Source: Xanthostigma xanthostigma (taxonomy: Eukaryota > Arthropoda > Insecta > Raphidioptera > Raphidiidae). From it: DNA of 64,000 bases. Under the pieces are notes generated by a model that worked only from the letters and a program-made list of their open reading frames with translations, was not told where the DNA came from and searched no databases. Position numbers and translations under genes: made by a program. This document shows, piece by piece, positions 10,472 to 22,400 of this stretch (within the stretch, counting starts at the first letter, position 1; the number at the start of each line of letters is the position of its first letter). The stretch spans positions 5,270,001 to 5,334,000 of the forward strand of contig OY754472.1 in the NCBI GenBank assembly GCA_963575645.1, in the 5' to 3' direction.

Positions 10472-13400
10472 GTAAGTTTCCTGTTCCTTCATTGGTTCAC
10501 CGACGTCACTAAAACAAAACAATACTAGCAACAATACTAACAGTGTTTTTTTTTATTTCGTTTATTTACTAACCAAAAAAAATGCTTGATAAATATTTTT
10601 ATTTACAATCATATTGACGGAGATTTTTTTTTTAATTAAATACTTCGATTAAAGAAGTAATAAAATTTCCAATATGGTTGTAACATTTTAGCTAACCAAT
10701 TTTTTTCAATTTTCTCTCTGATAACTTTCGAAAGTTGCTTCTTGCTTACGCCTTGTTTTTTTGCATTTATTTTTTTGCTTTCTGAAACCACACTTGCATA
10801 TTTTATTATTATTTCTTGGCGCCTTTTTTAATCATTTAACAATCTTTAAAACAATCAAATTAATAACAAAAGAAAATCAGTAAGGAAACGGAACGTACCT
10901 ATACTGGATTCAGCTACCGACATATTTAAATAATAAATGATCGATGTTTAAAAAAAGGGCCTTAGCACAGAACAAGTGTGGGAGGAGCTTTATAAACAAA
11001 ACAAGAAGTAAACAAGAATGGACTTTCGTTATGTTGTTATTAACAATACAAATAACATAACAAGGTGGATGGAATATTAACTACTCGATTTAGTACGAGT
11101 TCATAATATAATAATAATGCCTACATGTTTTAATGCTACGTTCGAATGGTATGCGAAAAATGCGGACACAGAGGCACAAAAACTAGTTCACACGTCATAA
11201 TTATTATGTTAAATACCGGTCCATGTATTAAAAAAAAAACAAAACAACCGGAAGAGAACTACGTTAATGCCTGATTTACAAAACCGGCACTTATTAATTA
11301 TGGAGATAAAAAGTGAACTTTACACGAAACGTAATGGAAGCAGAGTTCACTGAAGCCTGGTTAACATTGTCGCACACGGTTACCTATAATATAAAACTAA
11401 TTGAACCGTTTGTTTAATCGCGAAGAAACTATTAGTTTTAAACTAAAACAGTATAAAAATGCATCGAACAAAAGCGTTTTTCTTAAACGACGTGCATTTA
11501 TAAAGCCTGGTTAACATTTTTTTTGCACGAAACATAATGGAAGCCGAGTTTACTGAAGCCTGGTTAACATTGTCGTACTGCTTATACTGTTTAGTCGTGA
11601 ACAAACTATCAGTTTTAAACTAAAACAGTATAAAAATGCATCGAACAAAAACGTTTATTTTAAACGAATAAAGCCTGGTAAACATTTAAATCCTGTAAGA
11701 AGTGTTCCAAAGTTATCGTAATTTTATATGTTTAGTTGACTAAAACTAAATTTGTCATTTCTCAGAAAGTGCGTTTTTATATACTTAGTTTTTGAATATA
11801 CGAGAACATAATGTTTGGTTCACATGCGCAGAGTGTGGTGTGCGACCTCACATGAAGTACGGTCGAATCGTGGGCGGTAAGGGATCGACATTTGGAGAGT
11901 GGCCTTGGCAAGTCTTGGTCAAGGAATCGACGTGGCTGGGGTTGTTCACGAAAAACAAATGCGGTGGCGTCCTCATCAGTCACAAGCACGTCATCACGGC
12001 TGCGCACTGTCAACCTGGGTAAGCAAAATACCTAAGCACCCTTTCCCTTAAAACTTTAAATCTATCCGGAACGCGCATGTTCCGTTTGCGTGTTCGGCAG
12101 GAGGCACCATTGCCTCCAAACGAACACGACTTTGTTGTGCAACAGTAACTCTGCTGCACACGAGGCTGGAAATGACGTCACTGCGGGCTTGCCTGCTAGC
12201 TCACAAGATAGATTTTAAAATTAGTAACTAAACAGGAGTTAGTTGGCAACTGGATGCATCAGGGAACAGAGAAATGTAATAATAAATCAGTAGTAAATTA
12301 AAAAAAATAAAACTTCCTTTGTCATAATGTTATGTGAGTAACTTCGTACACTGCTCGGAGGCACGCGCTCAATTAAATGGAAAGAAACTTTACTCACGTA
12401 GAGTCTGTCGCATAACATTTTGTTAAGGGCTTTATGTAGGTACCTTTATGAAATGAATAAATATAACTTGTTTTCCCTGAAAGTTTCATGGCCTCAACAA
12501 ATTTGGGAGTACAATTCTAGTTGAAACAATTGCCTAGCCAAGTCATTAAGATGCGATGTCCATTTAATATGAATTATTACCAACGTTAAGTTTACCGAGA
12601 TGAATGCTGTGTCCAAATTTCGTGATGATCGGAGTTACCGTTCAAAAGTTTTTGTCGAACGGACAAATTTTGAGTTATATTTTGCAACATTTTCATTGAT
12701 GCTCCGCTCCTATTGGTCGTAGCGTGATATTATATAGCCTTCCTCGATAAATGGGCTATCCAACAAAAAAAAAATTTCAATTCGAAACAGTAGTTCCTGA
12801 GATAAGCGCATTCAACCAAACAAACAAACTCTTCAGCTTTACATATTAGCATAGATAAAATATAGGCACAAAAAATATAAACACAAAAAACTGAAAATTT
12901 GCTCTAGGAATCTTTAAAACTGTTCAATTACAGACTAAGTTACGATTTTATTTATTTGTATCAATTAAGCTAACGTCTGTATAATTCATTAAAAAAACAA
13001 CTCTCGCAGTATGTGGATTTTGTAATCCGTTAGCATATAAATATGGTATACAGACACAGCAGAACCCGGCTCTATTATAATATAGACAGACACTTCAATT
13101 TTATATATTTGATAGATATATTTTGTACTAAACTATGTAACACTAGTGTGACCTGTGCCAATTATTCGCAATAAATAAGTATAATAATTATCACTTTACA
13201 AAATTATTTTTTAAATATGATTGCAGGTATTCAATTCGTTTCTAATTTTGCACACTGCTTATAACGTTCTTCTTTTTGTTGTATTACAATATGAAGCTCA
13301 GATGACAGATCGAAGAAATATTTTACTAAAATTGTCATATAGAGGCGCAAGTAGCAAAAGCGTTGAGCTAAGCCGTCAGATGGCATCATGCAGCATTGCT

Positions 13401-16400
13401 GTGACGTTATTCAGCGTTGCTCGCTGTTTCAAAATTACAGCCGTCAGATGGCAGTATGCAGTATTGTGTCTGTTGTATTACAATATGAAGGTCAGATGAC
13501 AGATCGAAGTGTTGACGTTGTTTCAAAATTAAAGCCGTTAGATGCAGACGTTGTTCAGCGTTGCTGTATTTTAATTAATTTACAAAAACAAAAGCAATAA
13601 TAAATTTTTTAGTTGTCGATGTCAGTAGAGCAAGCAATTATCTGTAAAATGATATATAATTTATGTGGAGAAATTGTGAGGTTTTTTCTAAAAAGGGAGG
13701 CAAACATCTTTAACCTTAGCGTATTAATATATATGATTTTTGTCAACAGTTTCTTGGCATCGCTGGTGGCGGTGTTCGGAGAGTTCGACATCTCGGGAGA
13801 CCTGGAATCTAAACGGCCGGTGACAAGAAACGTGAAGCGCGTCATCGTGCACAGGCAATACGACGCCGCGACTTTCGAAAACGACTTGGCACTTCTCGAA
13901 CTCGAATCAGCTATTCAATATGATACTCACATAGGTTAGAACTTATTCTTTTTCTTTATCATTTGCTTTTTACTGTTAGCAACTAGCTGGCCGACCCGGC
14001 TTCGCCCGGATACAAATTGAATTGAAGTCAAGTATATGTCGATTTTAATCGAAATCGACATTCTCTTTAGTATTCGACTTGGATTCAATCTGGTTTGCTG
14101 CGCGCTAGAGCTGTAAAAGTAACGAGAAATTGTGTATCCGTATGTATTCGTTACTTAAAGAACCAGTACACGTTACTTTCGTATCGTTACGTTACTCGTC
14201 ACTTTTCATACGACATACAATCGTGTACTAACAGCATCAAGCATGTACCATCGAGCTGTAAAAGTAACGAGAAATTGTGTATCCGTATGTATTCGTTACT
14301 TAAAGAACCAGTACTTACCCGTTACTTTCGTATCGTTACGTTACTCGTTACTTTTCATACGACATACAATTGTGTACTAACAGTATCAAGCATGTACCAT
14401 CGCATCGAGGCGCGTCGCATACGTGATACGATATGACTTCGTTCGCATCAAACGAGTCGAACTGACATGGATTTTGACAGATGCGAGTAACGAAATGAAT
14501 TTGTAAGTAACGATTCGTTACTTCGAGTCAGGCGATGTACCCGTTACTCAGTAACGAATACATACGGTTTATTACAGCTCTACTCCGGGCTAGTGGTTGA
14601 AGTTATTTCAAAAGGTCATCAGTAACAACAATGAGTGTCGGCAGCGAGCATAATTTACATCCTTACACAAGAATATCGTTTGGTTCAGAATTTCTTAGAT
14701 GTATTGTTCCAAAAATAGTCGCAAGTGATTGTCTTTCCTACGAAATCATAATAGGCGAGGAGCCAGCAATCCTGAAAGCTCCGTGATTAAGGATAATGCA
14801 ATTTTTAATGAAAATTGAAAGTTTAGACTTAGACGAATAAGATGCGCTTGGTCGGCGTGGATTTTATTAATCGAAAATGTTTTAAAATAAATTAAATATT
14901 GTTAAATGACTTTAATGTTTCCCTGTCATCGCGGATTTTGATCTTTACTAGGTAATTTTGTGCAAAATTTCGTACTTATCCAGAAAAAATCCGACCGACA
15001 AATGTTTTTTAGCCGGAAAGGTCCCGCAAACCTATTTAAATGATGACGTGATAGGGGGTACAATTTCTCCATTATCACGGAATCCTTTTTTGTTTTTAAT
15101 TTTACGTGTTTTAATGTTAATTTCAAAAATATCTTGGTATGCGTGCTTAGAAACAGCCGGAAGTATCGCGCAGTTTGCCATCTAATTTTGACGAATTGAA
15201 AAGGTTTGCTCTGCAATTAATTACAATTTTTGGTAGTACTTACTTATGCGAACAAACCTTTTCGATTCTCAATTACAGAAAAAATAAATATGCTTCTCGT
15301 CTCACAGATGAGCATTTGAGAGCTATTCTACGAATTGCAACTACAAACCTGGAAGCTAACATACAACAAATAGCCACTCAAATACAACCTCAAACGTCAC
15401 ACTAATTATTGTAAAAGAACAGTTCTATTTTGAAGTTCTCAGTTAAATTTTCAATAAAATTCAAATAAAATGTTTTCGAATTTTTAATATCACAAATACC
15501 TATTATTAAAATTATGAACAAGTGCGGCCCGCCTTTATTTCAATTTGCCACTATGTGGCCCTTGCTTGCCAAAAGGTTGCCATTTTAAAATCACTCATAG
15601 AAAATTGCTCTACTGCAGATGAAAGCATTTACACCATTCACTGCAGCCGGCGATAAATAGACGACGCACATCTCCAAGTGCAACGTGTAAATTCGCCTTA
15701 TAAGAAGCAATGTAAATAATATAAAGTACATTGGCACTCAATGACCCGCTGCATACGTCCGTTAAACTTTAAACCCCACTAATTTCACGTACTTGCTGGT
15801 TAATATTTAATGTTTCAATCTAAATTTGCCGCACATACATCAAGGCGGGATTAGTCTACGTGGCAGAGCCCCGTATCTCTCTGAGGATATGTCCGAACAC
15901 ACACAGACACGCTCCGACACCAGTGGTGTATTTACGACCGACAAAACATGCGACGCGACGGCGACAAAGAGATCGGTATGCAATGCGTGTCTTCCGGAGC
16001 CAAGATCGAAAAAAAGAATCAAATTTATTTACATTAGATATTTTAGGTATGTTTCAAGCAGTCTGCCAGAGAATGGACACAGAACCATCATCGCCTTGCG
16101 CAGTATAGCTAAAACGAAACTGTCTGTACCTGTTTCTGAGCTATTGCGCAAGACGGTTATGGTTTTGAATCTGTTCTCTGGCAGACTGCTTGGAACATAC
16201 CTAATACAGTGTAACCTCTTTATAACGTCCTTCGTTAAAACGAAAAACTCCGTATAACGTAGACATTTTGACAATTTGGTTGGTTTACCTTAAAACCCAT
16301 ACATTAATACCCTCTTTATAACGCAACGGCCATTTTCTATTACGAAGAAATATGTTCATATTTAGGCGTCAGCTAATATTTACAGACGTAAAGAGGACGA

Positions 16401-19400
16401 TTCTGAACCATCACCAACTATTCAACAAGCACTTGATGCCGCCAAAAAAATTCCTATTGTTTAGTGAAGAAGATTCCACCACATCCCAAGACATGCATAA
16501 GATACTTAATAAAAAACTAAACAAATATTGGCATAGCAAAAAATGTCAGGCAAAGTTAATTGACTGTATGTGTTTGGAATAAATTAATTAGGTGAAATTT
16601 AGTTATTTTTCTTTCTTCCCTCCATATAACGAATACTCTTAATAACGAAAAAAATTGATTGTCTGTAAAGTCGGTTTACGGACGATAGTTTTACGTGATA
16701 ACGTATTCCACTCGAATATCATATTTAATAATACATTACTGCGCTCTCGCTTGCACGCACAAGGTCAGGCGGAACGTTACACTTTTTCGTGCGTGCAGCT
16801 GGTGTTTCATCAATTTATAAGACGTTAACAGGGTCAGGCGGAACGTTACACTTTTTCGTGCATGCAGCTGGTGTTTCATCAATTTATAAGACGTTATCAC
16901 GTCAAAAAAATGCTCGGTCCCTTGAGATAGGTATATCTATAATGTAAATAAAGATACTTCCTTTTGATTTTAAAATAATAACTCGTGTATAGTGCCCGCG
17001 GTGAGAGTTGAAGCCAGGCACGTCATCAATAATATGGTAGTGAACGCCTACATGCCCACAGACAGTGGCGTGTGGAATAAATTCGATATATCCATTTATA
17101 ACGGTAGAATAAAAATAAACACTCGACGCACATGGATCTCCGAAACAAGCTAGAAGGCGGGCGCAATGCGTTTTTTTTTTATTATTATTATTTTAAGACA
17201 CAGCGAGACATTATGTCAAAACGAGCGCCAGCGAGTTTTAACATTTACACAAGTTCAATTCTCATGCGGCTAGCCTAATATTTACTATGGACACGGTAGT
17301 ACGATTATACGCTTACGTTACATCACGCAATCTTCCAGCACTAGTGTTAAATGCGTCGTTTCAAGACTGCTATATACAAATAGACATGAAAGGAAGTAAT
17401 GTTATGAGGAGGAGTGGAAAAATAATAATTTGAAAGAAATTAACTTCTATATTATAATTATTTAGTTCTTGAACAATTTCTATATTCTTATTAAACTCGG
17501 GAATAACGACTTTAAGCAGTCCCTGGGGTCTCAAATTGTGATGGCGTTATAAGCCAATTCAGCGTCGCATATACTTTGTGAAACTTCGTATTAGATACAT
17601 CTCATTCTCAAATAGTAAAATTTAATTTAGTTTCCTACACAAACTAGCGTTTTTATGCGATAATGAGATTTACAATTATTGTAACTATAACAAAATTGAA
17701 TTTATACAGTGTTTATTAGTGTATTTGCCATAATGTTCTAAGAGCTGGCTACGGAGAAAATGGGTGACTCGGTGCAAAGCTGAAAATTTGCAGAATAATA
17801 TGAGATAGTACAAGTAAGTAGGGAAAAAATTGCCAGAAGGCTAGGCGGAAGATAAAGAGCCGCCAGAAGGCGCTAATGTTACGAAAAATCAGTGCACTTC
17901 TGGCAATTTCTACACTTATTCTGTAATTCAAAACTATATTATATATTTTATCGAAGAATCTCGCTAGAGATTCTTTTCTGTGCTAAATGCCAACGAATCT
18001 CTAGCGTATTCTTATACATTGGTTTTGCCTTTGTCCCATATAACGCCGTGTATATGAAGCAAGTTTCCAAGTTTTATAGTTCTGTGACCACGTGACTTTC
18101 ATAGGACCGATTTTTCGTATCACCCATATATACTTCTGTACCACAATAACAGCTTATAGTCTGAGTGTGCCCGTGGACTAGCGGTAACGACGTTAGGCTA
18201 GTAATAACTAATAACAGAGTCTTGAGTTCGATTCCCGCCAGCATCATTGGAAAATTTGTTTTTCAATTTTTAATTTGTTTTTATGTTTTTAATTGTTTTT
18301 TTAGTTTTAATTTATTTTCTCAATTTTTTCTCATATATTTTTATTTCTTTTTTAATTTTTAATTTTTATTATTTTCTTGTTTTTTGAAAAATTCACTTTC
18401 GTCAAATCTTTTATTAAAAAATAACAAAATATATGATTGAAGTTAGATTTAAATAAATTAATTTATTAAAAAACATATTTATCATAAAAAGTGCAACAAA
18501 AATTAAAAAGTGAAAAGATTACGAAGTGAAACTTCTTTTTTTAATGCAAAATAAGTATTTTACAAATGATATGAAAAAAAATTTGTATTTTTAATGGTGG
18601 GCTTTGTTCATTGATTTTTTTTCCATGCCTTCAAAATGTGCCTTTATGGAATCTTCAAGAATATCCATATTTCAAATGAATATAAAAAAGAATCATGTAT
18701 CACAGAGCATAGACTTGTTATAGCTCATTTTTATTTTTAATAGACTTCACATGGATTGTTTACAAATTGAATGTCATGGTATTCGCATGGAGGTGTGATG
18801 AGCCGATTGCACCACTAGGTGTTGCACCGCGGCAGCACTGAACTACGCGGCAAAATATAAATGCACTTTTGTAGTACTGTTTGTTAAATGAGAAGTAAAA
18901 ATCAAAAGTCGATTATTGCAATTTCTATAACCGACTTTTGATTGTTACTTCTTATTTAACAAACTACAAAAGTGCATTTATATTTGGCGCGTAATCAAGT
19001 GCTGCCACGATATAACTTACATGTCACGCCCACAAATACATGAGAGACGCGCTCGAAACCACAGTTGCATGGAGTAAGGATCGTGTTGTTTTTTACAATA
19101 CATATTCTAATTTCGGAGATTCATTGCATTTAAATACAACAATATGAACACTTTTATTGCATTTAAATACAACAATATAAAAAATGCACATATGCTTATT
19201 TTGGAGGAAAAATAAAAATAATGTCTCACACTTTGGAAAAAGACGTGAAATCTTAAAAAAAAACTTCGGAGAAGTAAAAACTTCGTTCTGTGCTAAATTC
19301 AAAAACTTGAGGCGACTGAATCTTAAGATTATAACTTAAAAAAGAATTTCGAGGCAGACAAGAAATTGAAATCAAGCTCGAAATTCTGTGCGTAAGACGT

Positions 19401-22400
19401 CGAAAAAAAATGAATTTCGAGGCAGACAAGGAATTGAAATCCAACCTTGAAATTCTGTGCTTATAAAAGCTACAAGAGCAACAGCAAAAAAAAGTGCACA
19501 GACGGCGTTTTTTTAGTAGTAACTAAAGGAGTTATGCGGACACCGTCTTTGCATTTTTTTTGCTGTTGCTCTTGTAGCTTTTATAAGCACAGAATTTCAA
19601 GGTTGGATTTCAATTCCTTGTCTGCCTCGAAATTCTTTTTTTTTTTAAGTTATAATCTTAAGATTCAGTCGCCTCAAGTTTTTGAATTTAGCACAGAACG
19701 AAGTTTTTTTTTAAGATTTCTATATTATACATTATATAGTTATAAGGGCATACTGAAAATTCAAAATGATATAATAATTACATTCGACAAATATTCACAA
19801 TTATTAATGACATTTAAATAAATTAATAAAATTACGTTGGTATAACAACGTAATTTTATTAATTTATTTAATTTTATTTCTATCAAAATGTCATTAATAA
19901 TTTTGAATATTTTTTTAATGTAATTATTATATCATGTTTAAATTTTCAGTATGCCCTTATAACTATATAATGTATAATACAGCGTGTCCCATTTTAATGT
20001 CCCACCCCGGATAACTTTTGTCAGTGACCTTGAATAAAAAATTGTTTGGTACAAAAGTTGTACAACTTGGAGGGGGACATTCGATGGCACTAATACTTTT
20101 GACCTTGGGTATAAGGTCCAAGGTCATTCAAGGTCAACTTTGTTTTTTTTAATGGAACGTCCTATTTTTGATATCGGCAATCGATTGCGCGTGAAAAAAT
20201 ATGAGACTTTTGTCTGAAACTTTTTTCGAGAACGGGCAAATTTTCTCAATCAATTTAGCCATCAAAATTGAAAATTTTTGAATTTTCAATTCAAGAATGG
20301 TGAGATTTTCTTCAAAAACAATAGGGCTTTTCATATTTGCATACCAAACATCCTCCCAAAATTTTGTTTCAATCCGTTCATCCGTTTGACCTGTATAGTG
20401 TTCACAGACTAACCGAATAACCGACTAACAGACTAACAGACGCACAGAGTTTTGCCCGTTCTCGAAAAAAGTTTCAGACAAAAGTCTCATATTTTTTCAC
20501 GCGCAATCGATTGCCGATGTCAAAAATAGGACGTTCCATTAAAAAAAACAAAGTTGACCTTGAATGACCTTGAACCTTATACCCAAGGTCAAAAGTATTA
20601 GTGCCATCGAATGTCCCCCTCCAAGTTGTACAACTTTTGTACCAAACAATTTTTCATTCAAGGTCACTGACAAAAGTTATCCGGGGTGGGACATTAAAAT
20701 GGGACACGCTGTATATATATAATATTATAGTCTAGTTTTGAATTACAGAATAAGTATATAAATTGCCAGAAGTGCACTGATTTTTCGCAACATTAGCGCC
20801 TTCTGGTGGCTCTTTATCTTCCGCCTGGCCTTCTGGCAATTTTTTCCCTACTTACTTGTACTATCTCCTATTATTCTGCAAATTTTCAGCTCTGCGCCGA
20901 GTCACCCATTTTCTCCGTAGCCAGCTCTCCGTCTATAATACATTAGTGAAATGGCTATTCAAGTTTTGCGGATGAACATTTCCTGTATACGACATATAAT
21001 CAATTCCTATTCGGATACAAACGCCAAGGTTATCAACCTTTGACCTTACCCAACCTACGCCATTTTTATTATCCTTCGGTATAAAGGGACTGTACTACCT
21101 ACACATTATATAATAGTGCTTAAGGGCCGGAGTTTACTATATATTATCCGATCTTTTATGCGCATAAAAAAAGATAATAACATAACCTACTACTATTAGA
21201 ATGGTATCAGTATAACAAACTTAATACCAAACTAGTGTACCCGTGCAAAACTTTTTGCATGTATCTTCATCAAAGATGTGACATCTTAGATACAAGTATT
21301 TGAAATAGAGATACAAGATACAAAATACGTATTTTCATCTTGTATCTGAAATGCTAAGCTCCGAATATTCACAATATTTTAATGATGTGTTTTGGTTAAT
21401 ACAGTGTAACCTTTTTATAACGAATCTGAAGAGGCCGAGCATTTTTTTTCGTTATAAAGAGTTTCCGTTACATGGAGGGAAGAAAGAAAAATAACCAAAT
21501 TGCATCCTAATTAATTTATTCCAAACATATAGAGTCTGTTAACTTTGCCTGACGTTTTTTGCTTTGCCAATATTTGTTTTGTATTTTATTCACTATCTTA
21601 TGCTTGGCTTGGGATGTGTTGGAATCATCTTCATTAAACAATAGAAATTTTTCAATAAGTTTGGCGGCATCAATTGCTTGTTGAATAGTTGGTAATGGTT
21701 CAGAATCGTCCTCTTTACGTCTGTAAACATTTGCTGACGCCTAAATATTTCTCCGTAATAGAGAATGTCTGCTGCACAAAAAAGATATTAATGTATGGGT
21801 TTTAAGGTAAACCAACCAAATTGTAAAAATTTCGACGTTATAGGGAGTTTACGTTATAACGAAGGACGTTATAAAGAGGTTACAGCATATAAAGTGTAAA
21901 CTCAATTTCATTGTTTCTGATAATTTTGATATATGGAGGGAACTCCTTTACATTATAGGTATACTAGAGTAAACTTTCTCGTTGCTATTCTGAATAGGGC
22001 ATCGCCCTGCGACCCCTTAAACTGTCCCAGTTAATAAACTTCAGTTGAAATTTTTTCGTGATTATTGTTCCAACATCTATAACGTCCGGTAGAAAAGTTT
22101 TTTTCTGAATAAATAGTCCGAATCATTATTTTTATATAGCATTTAACGTTTCTTTTCGTTCACAGTCACGTTATCTTTGATCTTTTCTTAACAAATTTGC
22201 GGGTTTTTTATTCGTTTTTTTTGTATAATTACATGTTTAATCAATCACCTTTTATTAAGAACGGAGATTTTAGATAAGTTTATACACAAAAACAGAAATA
22301 AAAATACGCAAAAAAAATGTACAAGCTTAACAAAAAAAAAAATGATTTCATCGCATTAAATGGAAAAATTGTTCGTTTTTAGTACATTAATTATTAGGAT

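Larger units (their letters stand above)
12019..13749 (+). other. flz intron 2
   Basis: Contains a family V fragment (about 12150-12200), an RTE-like LINE tail (12586-12856) and a segment with internal duplication (13270-13520). No exon is seen. Confidence 0.7.
16207..16932 (+). mobile_element. pogo/Tigger-type element, copy 1, split by family X
   Basis: The left end CAGTGTAACCTCTTTATAAC is preceded by the TA target. The right end is interrupted by a family X insertion at 16655-16903, resumes with TGCTCGG and lacks the last 25 bp or so. Two sister copies are at 21402-21885 (-) and 26818-27250 (+). All three are about 450 bp and carry remnants of a pogo/Tigger transposase C-terminus. The CAGTG..AACC end with TA target is typical of the pogo branch of Tc1/mariner. 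Confidence 0.8.
17730..20940. mobile_element. Long-TIR element enclosing a nest of palindromes
   Basis: The outer inverted arms lie at about 17741-17945 and 20726-20930 and match closely (AGAGCTGGCTACGGAGAAAA; then GCCAGAAGG blocks; then AGTGCACTTCTGGCAATTT). Between the arms lie a tRNA-like SINE head and four further inverted repeats, at 18828-19009, 19276-19712, 19722-19978 and 19980-20711. No transposase frame is present. The most economical reading is a MITE that served as a landing site for other foldback elements. Confidence 0.75.

Noticed and set aside
15826-16274. Several overlapping frames of 60-143 codons on both strands
   Set aside because: Part is a foldback element. The rest has no domain and no fit with flz splice phases.
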